From DATKCF01 sp035513345 (GTDB lineage Bacteria > Gemmatimonadota > Gemmatimonadetes > Longimicrobiales > RSA9), in NCBI GenBank assembly GCA_035513345.1, contig DATKCF010000146.1, positions 1 to 18,212 of the forward strand: 18,212 bases of DNA, written 5' to 3'. The position numbers and the translations under genes are program-made. Each line of letters starts with the position of its first letter. Positions within the stretch are counted from its first letter, which is position 1. Below, one piece after another: positions 7,503 through 13,898 of the stretch. The notes below the pieces were generated by a model, which worked only from the letters and a program-made list of their open reading frames with translations, searched no databases and had not been told where the DNA came from.

Positions 7503-8042
7503 ATGAAAATGCTGACAGTCGCATTGAGCCTCGCCGCGGCGGGACTCCTCGTTGGCGGCGCGGCGGCCCAGGAGAAGCCCGACTTCTCGGGCGAATGGAC
7601 GATCGCGACCGAGCCGGCGACGGGACAGCGCGGCGGCGGGCGGGGGGGACGGCCCGCCGAGTTCGGCAGCGCTTGGGGCCGCACCATCAGGATCACACAG
7701 GATGCGGGCGCCCTGAAGGTCGTGTGGCCGTTCTACGGGCGAGGCGACCTCCAGCCGCCGCTCACCTTCGTGTACGCGCTGGATGGCTCCGCGACGACCG
7801 ATACGGTCCTGATGGGCCGCGGCGTGCAGGAGCAGGTGTCCCGGACTGCGTGGGATGGGAACAGTCTGGTCATCACGACCCTCCACGCGTTCGCGCACCC
7901 GGAAAGCGGGCAACGCACGACGGCCGAGGTGAAGCGCACGCTGTCGCTGGCGGCACCGACATCGCTCGTCGTGGAAACGACAATCGGCGGTGTGCTCGGC
8001 GGTCCGCCGACGACGTCGCGCACCGTCTACACGCGCGGATAG
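7503..8042 (+). CDS. Small secreted 'DFSGEW' protein, unknown function
   Basis: This 179-residue protein has a clear signal peptide (MKMLTVALSLAAAGLLVGGAAA, cleaved before QEKPDFSGEW near residue 22). The mature part starts with PDFSGEWT, a motif I know from many small secreted proteins of Acidobacteria and Gemmatimonadota without an assigned function. A Gly/Arg-rich linker (GQRGGGRGGRP, about 41-51) follows, then a Thr/Val-rich stretch predicted as beta strands (TIRITQD, LVITTLHAF, LVVETTIGG), compatible with a small beta barrel or lipocalin-like fold. It has no cysteine. An excellent Shine-Dalgarno sequence GGAGG (7493-7497) sits five bases before the ATG. Its TAG stop abuts the GTG start of the cytochrome gene. 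It may be an accessory or binding protein for the operon, but that is inference. Confidence 0.85.
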   Translation: MKMLTVALSLAAAGLLVGGAAAQEKPDFSGEWTIATEPATGQRGGGRGGRPAEFGSAWGRTIRITQDAGALKVVWPFYGRGDLQPPLTFVYALDGSATTDTVLMGRGVQEQVSRTAWDGNSLVITTLHAFAHPESGQRTTAEVKRTLSLAAPTSLVVETTIGGVLGGPPTTSRTVYTRG

Positions 8043-10319
8043 GTGCGTCTTCGTGCCGCCGCCTTCATCGCCGCGGCCGGTGTGGTCGCGCTCGCCGTCG
8101 GGCTCGGGTTCGCGCGCGGCGGCGGGCACGAATTTCCTCGCCAGCTCCTCGCGACCGGCGGCGGGGACGCCGCCTTCGTCGACGACGCATCGTGCGGCAC
8201 ATGCCACGCGGCGGAGCGGGCAGCGTGGAGCGGCTCGCATCACGCGCGGGCGACGCAGCCGGCGACGGACGCGACCGTCGCCGGTAACTTCGACGACGCC
8301 GCCTTCGCGCATTTCGGCGAGACCACGCGGTTCTACACGCGCGACGGCCGCTTCTTCGTCAATACGGAGGGTCCCCTCGGCACGCTGGAAGACTACGAGG
8401 TAGTCTACACCTTCGGCGTCGAGCCGCTCCAGCAGTACCTGGTCGTGCTCCCGGGCGGCCGCCTCCAGGCGCTCACGATCGCGTGGGACACCGAACGCGG
8501 AACGTGGTTCTCGCTCTATCCCGACGAGCGCATTGCGCCGGACGATCCGCTGCACTGGACCGGCCGGTACTTCCGCTGGAACGACCGGTGCGCCGAATGC
8601 CATTCCACGGACGTGCGCGTCGGATTCGACGCGACGTCCGGCACGTACGAGACGACGTGGGCGGCCGTGAACGTGGGCTGTCAGGCGTGTCACGGTCCGG
8701 GTGCGCGGCACGTCGCGTGGGCGCGCACAGCGGATGCCAGGGCGACCGACCTCGGGCTCGTCGTCAGCAGCCTCGAACCCACCGCACAGGTGTGGGCGTG
8801 TGCCGGCTGTCATTCCCGGCGGAGCCGAGCGAGCGCGGAGGACGCCCACGGTCGCGACTTCTTCGACAACTTCTCAATGGCACTGCTGCGCGAAGGGCTG
8901 TACCACGCGGACGGGCAGATCGACGACGAGGTCTACGAGACCGGCTCGTTCGTGCAGAGCCTGATGTACCGCCGCGGCGTCGGCTGCGGCGACTGCCACG
9001 ACGCACACTCGGGCACGCTGCTCGCCACCGGGAACACGCTGTGCACGCGCTGCCACCAGATGACGCCGCCGGCCGCCTTCCCGACGCTGCGTGCCGGCGA
9101 ATACGACACGCCCGGCCACCACAACCACTCGCCTGGCTTGGCGGGCGCCGCGTGTGTGGACTGCCACATGCCCGAACGCGTGTACATGGTCGTGGACGGC
9201 CGGCGCGACCACGGCCTGCGCGTGCCGCGTCCCGACCTCGCCGTCGCCCTCGGCACACCCGACGCCTGCACGATGTGCCACGAGGACAGGACGCCCGCAT
9301 GGGCCGCCGCCGCCATCGACGCATGGGTGCCAGACCCCAGACGACCCGACCACTTCGGCGCCGCGATCGCCGCGGGCCGCGCCGGCGAGGCTGGTTCGGC
9401 GGAGAAGCTGATCGCGCTGGCCGTCGACACCACGCAGCCAGGCATCGCACGCGCGACGGCGATCACCCTGATCCCGGATCCGTCGAGCGAGCTGGCGCTG
9501 TCCGCGATCCGGCCGGCGCTCGTGGATGCCGATCCTCTCGTCCGGCTCGCCGCGGTCGAGGCCGCCGCGATGCTGCCCGCCGCGACGTCGTCGACGATGC
9601 TGCCGGCGCTGCTGTTGGATCCGGTCGGCGCCGTCCGCATCGCCGCCGCACGCATCCTCGCACCGAACGCTTCCGCGATCACGGATCCGGCGCACCGGCA
9701 ACGCCTCGACCGTGAGATCGCAGCGTACCGCGACGTACAGCACGCGCAGGCGGATCAGCCGGAAGCGCACCAGAACCTGGGCAATCTGGCCGCGTCGCTT
9801 GCCGATGTCGCGGCGGCCGAGCAATCGTACCGCAGCGCGATCGCGCTCGACAGCGCGTTCGTGCCCGCGTACCTCAGCCTGGCCACGCTGCAAAACCGCC
9901 TCGGCCGCAACGGCGAGGCCGAGCTGGTGCTGCGCACCGCCCTGCGCCGCGTCTCCCATGACGGCGAGCTGCACTACGCGCTCGGCCTGCTGCTCGCGGA
10001 GATGCAACGCATGACCGAAGCCGTCACTGCGCTCGGCACGGCCGCCGCGATGTGGCCCGACCGCCCGCGCGTCCACTACAACCACGGTCTCGCGCTCCAG
10101 GCCGCCGGCAGGATGGCGGAAGCCGAGGCCGCGCTCCGGCGGGCGTACGACCTCGCGCCGGACGACCCCGCCTACGTCACCGGTCTCGTGTTCCTGTATC
10201 GTGCAAGCCGCGACCGGGATCGCGCCCTCCTGTACGCACAGCGTCTCGTCGCGCTTCTGCCCGACGAGGCCGGCGCGCGTCAGCTCCTCCACGACATCGA
10301 AACGGAGCGGCAGCCATGA
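8043..10319 (+). CDS. Octahaem c-type cytochrome fused to HEAT-like and TPR repeats
   Basis: This 758-residue exported protein has three regions. After an N-terminal signal or membrane anchor (RLRAAAFIAAAGVVALAVGLGF, 2-23), residues 50-415 carry eight CxxCH haem-attachment motifs, beginning at C51, C183, C213, C253, C315, C334, C371 and C409. Many extra His (S65-H-H, H288, H359, H360, H362, H390) are available as second axial ligands. The spacing resembles the cytochrome c554/c3-like multihaem families. Residues about 440-545 look like HEAT-type helical repeats (PALVDADPLVRLAAVEAAAML), and about 575-745 hold roughly four TPR units (AHQNLGNLAASLADVAAAEQSYRSAI). It should carry electrons in the periplasm or at the outer face, with the repeats binding a partner. 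The GTG start directly follows the previous stop, and the end overlaps the next ATG by four bases. No catalytic haem type can be proved from sequence. Confidence 0.92.
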   Translation: MRLRAAAFIAAAGVVALAVGLGFARGGGHEFPRQLLATGGGDAAFVDDASCGTCHAAERAAWSGSHHARATQPATDATVAGNFDDAAFAHFGETTRFYTRDGRFFVNTEGPLGTLEDYEVVYTFGVEPLQQYLVVLPGGRLQALTIAWDTERGTWFSLYPDERIAPDDPLHWTGRYFRWNDRCAECHSTDVRVGFDATSGTYETTWAAVNVGCQACHGPGARHVAWARTADARATDLGLVVSSLEPTAQVWACAGCHSRRSRASAEDAHGRDFFDNFSMALLREGLYHADGQIDDEVYETGSFVQSLMYRRGVGCGDCHDAHSGTLLATGNTLCTRCHQMTPPAAFPTLRAGEYDTPGHHNHSPGLAGAACVDCHMPERVYMVVDGRRDHGLRVPRPDLAVALGTPDACTMCHEDRTPAWAAAAIDAWVPDPRRPDHFGAAIAAGRAGEAGSAEKLIALAVDTTQPGIARATAITLIPDPSSELALSAIRPALVDADPLVRLAAVEAAAMLPAATSSTMLPALLLDPVGAVRIAAARILAPNASAITDPAHRQRLDREIAAYRDVQHAQADQPEAHQNLGNLAASLADVAAAEQSYRSAIALDSAFVPAYLSLATLQNRLGRNGEAELVLRTALRRVSHDGELHYALGLLLAEMQRMTEAVTALGTAAAMWPDRPRVHYNHGLALQAAGRMAEAEAALRRAYDLAPDDPAYVTGLVFLYRASRDRDRALLYAQRLVALLPDEAGARQLLHDIETERQP

Positions 10320-11698
10320 CCGGACCGCCACGCCCGGATCGGGACGAACAGCGGACAGCGAGCGGTCCATTGAAGGCGACATTGCGGCGGCCACGTTCCG
10401 TTCGTAACGCCGTCGGCGCGGCACTGTCCGCGTTCGTCATGATCGTCGCCGCCTCGCCCGCGTCCGCTCGCGCGCAGGCCGGACCGTCGTACCTGCTCCA
10501 ACCTGACCGCGTTTTCGATGGTGTCAATGCCGTTCCGCACGACGGCTGGGTCGTGCTCGTGACCGGCGACAGGATCGCCGCAGCCGGGCCGGCCGCCAGC
10601 GTGACCGTGCCCGCCGGTACGATCACGATCCCGCTGCCGGGCACGACACTGACGCCCGGGCTCATCGAAGGCCACTCGCACATGCTTCTGCACCCGTACG
10701 ATGAGACGGCGTGGAACGACCAGGTGCTGCGCGAGTCCGTGGCGGAACGCGTCGCGCGCGGCGTCAACCACGTGCGGGCCACGCTTCACGCCGGCTTCAC
10801 GACGGCACGTGACCTCGGCAGCGAGGGCGCCGGATACGCAGATGTCGGGCTCAAGCAGGCCATCGACAAGGGCGTGATCCCCGGACCCCGCCTGCTCGTG
10901 GCCGGGCCGGCCATCGTCGCGACCGGCAGCTACGGGCCGAAAGGCTTCATACCGGAGGCGGACGTGCCGCTCGGCGCCGAAACGGCCGACGGTGTGGATG
11001 AACTGATCCGTGTCGCCCGGACACAGATCGGAAATGGCGCCGACTTCATCAAGGTATACGCGGACTACCGGTGGGGCCCATCGGGCCAAGCGATGCCGAC
11101 GTTCACACAGCGCGAGCTGGAGCTTCTGGTCGAGGTCGCCGCCAGCTCCGGGAGGCCGGTCGTGGCGCACGCGGCCACCGCCGACGGCATGCGCCGCGCG
11201 ATCCTCGCCGGCGTCGAGACGGTCGAGCACGGCGATGGCGGCACGCCCGAGATCTTCGCGCTCATGCGTGAAAACGGGGTCGGGTTCTGCCCCACGATCG
11301 CCGCCGGCCACGCCATCACGCAGTACGGCGGCTGGCGGCCCGGAGTCGATGCCGAGCCAGATCGCCTGCGGAACAAGCGCGCGACCGTCCGGGCCGCACT
11401 CGATACAGGTGTCACGATGTGCATGGGAGGCGATGTCGGCGTGTACACGCACGGCACGAACGCGCGCGAACTCGAGCTGATGGTCGACTATGGCATGACA
11501 CCGGCCGCCGCGCTGGTGTCCGCAACATCGACCAACGCGCGGCTGTTTCACATCGACGACCGCGTCGGCCGCATCCAGACCGGTCTGCTCGCGGACCTGG
11601 CCGCGTTCGAAGGCGACCCGACCCGCGACATTCGTGCGCTGCGCAGTGTCGCCTTCGTCATGAAGGCCGGCGTCGTCGTGCGGGCGCCGCGTCCATGA
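10316..11698 (+). CDS. Exported metal-dependent amidohydrolase
   Basis: This 460-residue protein belongs to the imidazolonepropionase/Xaa-Pro-dipeptidase-like branch of the amidohydrolase superfamily. Metal ligands are all visible: GHSH (H120, H122), a probable carboxylated lysine K246 in DFIKVYAD, H285 in VVAHAAT, H305 in VEHGD, and D373 in MGGDVG. A ~50-residue N-terminus with a hydrophobic core (VGAALSAFVMIVAASPASARAQA) looks like a signal peptide cleaved near residue 55; the upstream LRRPR is not a good Tat motif. I start at ATG 10316, which overlaps the cytochrome stop as ATGA; the frame is open to 10052 but that part is out-of-frame cytochrome sequence. Being last of four exported proteins, it probably hydrolyses an amide, peptide or lactam substrate in the envelope. 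The exact substrate cannot be told. Confidence 0.92.
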   Translation: MTGPPRPDRDEQRTASGPLKATLRRPRSVRNAVGAALSAFVMIVAASPASARAQAGPSYLLQPDRVFDGVNAVPHDGWVVLVTGDRIAAAGPAASVTVPAGTITIPLPGTTLTPGLIEGHSHMLLHPYDETAWNDQVLRESVAERVARGVNHVRATLHAGFTTARDLGSEGAGYADVGLKQAIDKGVIPGPRLLVAGPAIVATGSYGPKGFIPEADVPLGAETADGVDELIRVARTQIGNGADFIKVYADYRWGPSGQAMPTFTQRELELLVEVAASSGRPVVAHAATADGMRRAILAGVETVEHGDGGTPEIFALMRENGVGFCPTIAAGHAITQYGGWRPGVDAEPDRLRNKRATVRAALDTGVTMCMGGDVGVYTHGTNARELELMVDYGMTPAAALVSATSTNARLFHIDDRVGRIQTGLLADLAAFEGDPTRDIRALRSVAFVMKAGVVVRAPRP

Positions 11699-11704
11699 CG
11701 GGAC

Positions 11705-11710
11705 TAGATT
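11705..11710 (+). promoter_or_regulatory. Possible -10 box of the PAS-protein gene
   Basis: TAGATT (11705-11710) sits exactly six bases before the ATG at 11717, which would place the transcript start on the A of the start codon. No recognisable -35 box lies 16-18 bases upstream, so support is weak, but the spacing matches the promoter before the 120-residue gene at 17089. Confidence 0.25.
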
Positions 11711-11716
11711 AGGCGC

Positions 11717-12673
11717 ATGGCCAACCGGCGCATACTCCTGGTGGATAGCGACGCGCACAGCGCCCTCGCGCTCGAGCAGCAGGTCGCGGCCCTCGGCTGT
11801 GAGGTTGTCTCGCGCTTCGCGACCGAGCGCGAGGCGATGGAGGCAGTCATCATGTCGGGGGCGCAACTGGCGTTCATCCGCCTCGGGCCGGGCGACGTGT
11901 TGGCGAGTGCGGATGGGCAGGCGAACTGGCCGATTCCGGTCGTATACATCCTGTCTGAGGCGGATGAGGCGGCCCTCGGTCGCACCAGCGGCGGCCGGCT
12001 GGATGTGATCGTACTGCCGGCCACGAATCGTGAGCTGCGCGCCATCATCGAGTTGGCCATGTGCCGGGGCGACGTGGTCCACGCGGTCGAGACGGCCGAG
12101 GACAGCTTCTTTGCCAGCTCGATCGACCTGCTCTGTTTCCTGGGCTTCAACGGCCACTTCAACCGACTCAACCCGGCGTGGGAGCGCACGCTCGGCTTTA
12201 CGCGTGCGGAGTTGATGGCGCGGCCCTTCATCGAGTTCGTCCACCCGGATGACCGCGAGCGCACGCTCGAGCAGAATGCCAGAGTACGTGAAGGCGGGCA
12301 GGCGCTCGCCTTCGAGAACCGGTATCTCTGCAAGGACGGTTCGTTCCGGTGGCTCCACTGGAACGCGACGTCGGACCCCGAGGGACAGGTCATCTATTCA
12401 ATGGCGCGCGATATCACCGCGGGCAAGCTGGCCGAAGAGGAGCGTGAGCAGCTCGTGCGCAAGCTGCAGGAGGCACTGACCGAAGTGCGGACATTGCGGT
12501 CGATCCTGCCCATCTGTTCGTACTGCCGGAAGATCCGCGACGACGGGGACTACTGGCACACCGTCGAAGACTACATCTCGGCCCACACGGAATCCCGGTT
12601 CAGCCACAGCATCTGCCCGACCTGCATGGCAACCGAGATGGAGCCCCAGGTCCAGAAACTGGAAGGGTACTGA
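11717..12673 (+). CDS. Pseudo-receiver / PAS / CxxC zinc-motif signalling protein
   Basis: This 318-residue cytoplasmic protein begins with a response-regulator-like domain (1-118): RILLVDSD keeps the acidic pair (D10, D12) and S80, but the phospho-acceptor position in LAFIRLGPGD is R55 instead of Asp, and the conserved Lys is L100 (VLPAT). A PAS domain spans about 130-236 (FNRLNPAWERTLGFTRAELM, FIEFVHPDDR, SFRWLHWNATSD, ARDITAGK), then a coiled coil (about 237-262). The C-terminus has the recurrent motif LPICSYCRKIRDDGDYW...SICPTC with two CxxC pairs (C267/C270, C300/C303), probably binding zinc. I know this tail from response regulators of Deltaproteobacteria and other phyla; its role is not established. 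No kinase, cyclase or DNA-binding output is present, so it may work as a protein-protein sensor. It starts 18 bases after the amidohydrolase stop. Confidence 0.88.
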   Translation: MANRRILLVDSDAHSALALEQQVAALGCEVVSRFATEREAMEAVIMSGAQLAFIRLGPGDVLASADGQANWPIPVVYILSEADEAALGRTSGGRLDVIVLPATNRELRAIIELAMCRGDVVHAVETAEDSFFASSIDLLCFLGFNGHFNRLNPAWERTLGFTRAELMARPFIEFVHPDDRERTLEQNARVREGGQALAFENRYLCKDGSFRWLHWNATSDPEGQVIYSMARDITAGKLAEEEREQLVRKLQEALTEVRTLRSILPICSYCRKIRDDGDYWHTVEDYISAHTESRFSHSICPTCMATEMEPQVQKLEGY

Positions 12674-12696
12674 GGGGGCCTGACGTTCCCTCGGAG

Positions 12697-12722
12697 TTGC
12701 GGGAGAAGAATACTTCCCGCAA
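12697..12722. terminator. Convergent hairpin terminator
   Basis: TTGCGGGA (12697-12704) pairs perfectly with TCCCGCAA (12715-12722) around a ten-base loop, in the 59-base gap between the converging PAS-protein and TonB-plug genes. No long T-run follows on either strand (CCCTTTAT on plus). Position and stem strength favour a bidirectional terminator. Confidence 0.55.
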
Positions 12723-12732
12723 TCACTGCCCT

Positions 12733-13602
12733 TTATCGTCTATCTGCTATCCTGTCCTCCGATCGATGCGGACCCCGGCGGAGTGTCCACACCACAATCG
12801 CGCCGTGAGCACTCGCTTCCATGCCGTACAGCAGTCCGGCCTCTGCTGCCGGCACGTATTCGATGCTCTCGATGTCCCGCAGCCTGAGATCCTGGTAGGC
12901 GTTGAACGGGTCAGGAATGGTCATGCCGTCGAGCACGAGCGCGACCATGTCACACTTGTTGCTGTCGCCAGTGGGGCGGAACGACGGCAGGCGCCGCGTC
13001 AGTTCGACGCACGTCAGGACCCGGATCATACCGGGAATGTTGTAGTCCCGGACGCGCAGGCCGGCGCCGAGCTGGCGGACGGCGGCGTTCACGCTCGTGC
13101 CCGTGCGTTCGAGCATCGCGAGTTGCGCACCCGCGATCAGGTGCGAGGCGCGTCGGAACCCGACATCGATGGTTGCGCTCTGCCTGGTGGCCTGGCCTCG
13201 CGCGGTGATCGTGTCCAGCGCAATCGCCTCGCTCCGCAGCACGAACGCGGGCACGAGCAGCTCACGTTGATCAAGCAGCGTGATGTCACGTTCCGCCGGT
13301 GAGTAGCCGATCCGCTCGACTACGATGCGGTACTGTCCCGGGCCGCGCGCGGTCAGGATGAAGAAGCCGTCCTCCGCTGTACCGGCGCGGTCGATGCGAG
13401 TGCTGTCGGCACCGGCGTACAGCGTCACGGTCGATTCGACGAGGGCGCTGCGCGACTGCTCATCGACAACACGGCCGCGGATCTGCTGGGCCTGTGCGTT
13501 GGAGACGCCGGCGGACGCGGCTGCCGCGACGAGCAGGAGGACCGACGCCGACGCCCGCCGCGACGTTGTCGCATGCCACCGTGAGCTCGGGAACGGGCGC
13601 AT
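12733..13602 (-). CDS. Secreted carboxypeptidase-like / TonB-plug protein without a barrel
   Basis: This 289-residue protein has a signal peptide (hydrophobic SVLLLVAAAASAGVSNAQA, cleavage near residue 38). Residues about 40-115 form a carboxypeptidase regulatory-like beta domain (IRGRVVDEQSRSALVESTVTLY...ERIGYSPAERDITL). Residues about 130-277 are a TonB-receptor plug-like domain (LVLDGMTIPDPF, DIESIEYVPAAEAGLLYG, ending AHGAIVVWTLRR). A TonB-dependent receptor would continue with a ~500-residue barrel, but this protein stops right after the plug. Two cysteines (C198, C217) could form a disulfide. Such barrel-less proteins occur repeatedly in Gemmatimonadota, so it is probably intact and not truncated. 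A perfect GGAGG at 13609-13613 lies six bases before the ATG. Its function is unknown; a periplasmic binding or scaffold role is a guess. Confidence 0.88.
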   Translation of the reverse strand: MRPFPSSRWHATTSRRASASVLLLVAAAASAGVSNAQAQQIRGRVVDEQSRSALVESTVTLYAGADSTRIDRAGTAEDGFFILTARGPGQYRIVVERIGYSPAERDITLLDQRELLVPAFVLRSEAIALDTITARGQATRQSATIDVGFRRASHLIAGAQLAMLERTGTSVNAAVRQLGAGLRVRDYNIPGMIRVLTCVELTRRLPSFRPTGDSNKCDMVALVLDGMTIPDPFNAYQDLRLRDIESIEYVPAAEAGLLYGMEASAHGAIVVWTLRRGPHRSEDRIADRR

Positions 13603-13613
13603 GGGTTGCCTCC

Positions 13614-13628
13614 GTCCAAAGGGTGGAC
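13614..13628 (-). promoter_or_regulatory. Small hairpin next to the TonB-plug ribosome site
   Basis: GTCCA (13614-13618) and TGGAC (13624-13628) form a five-pair stem around AAGGG immediately upstream of the GGAGG ribosome-binding site of the TonB-plug gene. It could modulate translation; short stems like this also occur by chance. Confidence 0.25.
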
Positions 13629-13640
13629 CTGTCAGCGCTC

Positions 13641-13656
13641 GGGGGCTGCCGCCCCC
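13641..13656 (-). terminator. Hairpin after the Ig-like gene remnant
   Basis: GGGGGC (13641-13646) and GCCCCC (13651-13656) form a six-pair GC stem with a four-base loop, five bases past the stop codon of the minus-strand Ig-like fragment. There is no T-run, so it would be a weak or Rho-assisted terminator. Confidence 0.4.
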
Positions 13657-13661
13657 GTACC

Positions 13662-13800
13662 TCAGTTAGCTGTCAGCGTGAATATGACCGGTGTCGCGCC
13701 CGGCACGCTGGCCTGAACGGTCTGCTGACCCGTCGTCGGGCCCAACTGGAATATGATACTGGCGTAGCCCTTCGGTCCAGTCGTGGGCGTGAGCAGAGGG
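13662..13800 (-). pseudogene. 3' remnant of an Ig-like (Big_1-type) domain gene
   Basis: The minus strand encodes LLTPTTGPKGYASIIFQLGP, then TTGQQTVQASVPGATP and VIFTLTAN, followed by TGA at 13664-13662. This matches the C-terminal half of bacterial Ig-like repeats, where 'G.A...W.LG.T.G.QTV.ASV.G..PV.FT' is the familiar pattern. The frame runs on upstream, but beyond about 13800 the resemblance is lost, and from 13899 it is antisense to the epimerase gene. No plausible start codon or signal peptide exists, so only the tail of a larger surface protein remains. The terminator-like hairpin beyond its stop supports a former gene end. An alternative is a coincidental match, which the length of the pattern makes unlikely. 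Confidence 0.6.
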
Positions 13801-13834
13801 CCCGGCCTGCTACAGGGCTCCGCGCTGGCCGGGC
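13800..13834. repeat. Eight-bp inverted repeat at the edge of the Ig-like remnant
   Basis: GCCCGGCC (13800-13807) and GGCCGGGC (13827-13834) are perfect complements around a 19-base spacer. They lie where the Ig-like similarity ends and so may mark the rearrangement point, or act as a hairpin upstream of the epimerase gene. Confidence 0.4.
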
Positions 13835-13888
13835 AGGCGGTGAACGGTGTAACTTGGGACGATCCGGAAACGCCACGACCGACGGCGC

Positions 13889-13893
13889 GGGAG
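13889..13893 (+). promoter_or_regulatory. Ribosome-binding site that sets the epimerase start
   Basis: GGGAG sits five bases before ATG 13899, which opens directly onto a Tat signal. This decides against the 405-base longer open frame upstream, whose translation is not protein-like. Confidence 0.7.
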
Positions 13894-13898
13894 CGACA

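Noticed and set aside
5817..8849. A 1010-codon open frame on the minus strand
   Set aside because: It is antisense to the sulfatase, DFSGEW and cytochrome genes, which show clear domains. Its product is Arg/Ala/Val-rich with no motif; long antisense frames are expected at this GC content.
10052..10315. An N-terminal extension of the amidohydrolase gene
   Set aside because: It lies in another frame inside the TPR part of the cytochrome gene and is Arg/Pro-rich; the signal peptide follows ATG 10316.
8874..10424. A 516-codon open frame on the minus strand
   Set aside because: Antisense to the cytochrome-TPR gene; composition is Arg/Val/Gly-rich without domains.
10280..12358. A 692-codon open frame on the minus strand
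   Set aside because: Antisense to the amidohydrolase and PAS protein, both with complete motifs; no recognisable domain in the antisense product.
12672..12692. GAGGG/CCCTC stem at the PAS-protein stop
   Set aside because: Only five pairs with an 11-base loop; the stronger stem at 12697-12722 is the better terminator candidate.
13494..13898. A 135-codon N-terminal extension of the epimerase gene
   Set aside because: A Tat signal and a Shine-Dalgarno sequence place the start at 13899; the extension is antisense to the TonB-plug start and the Ig-like remnant.
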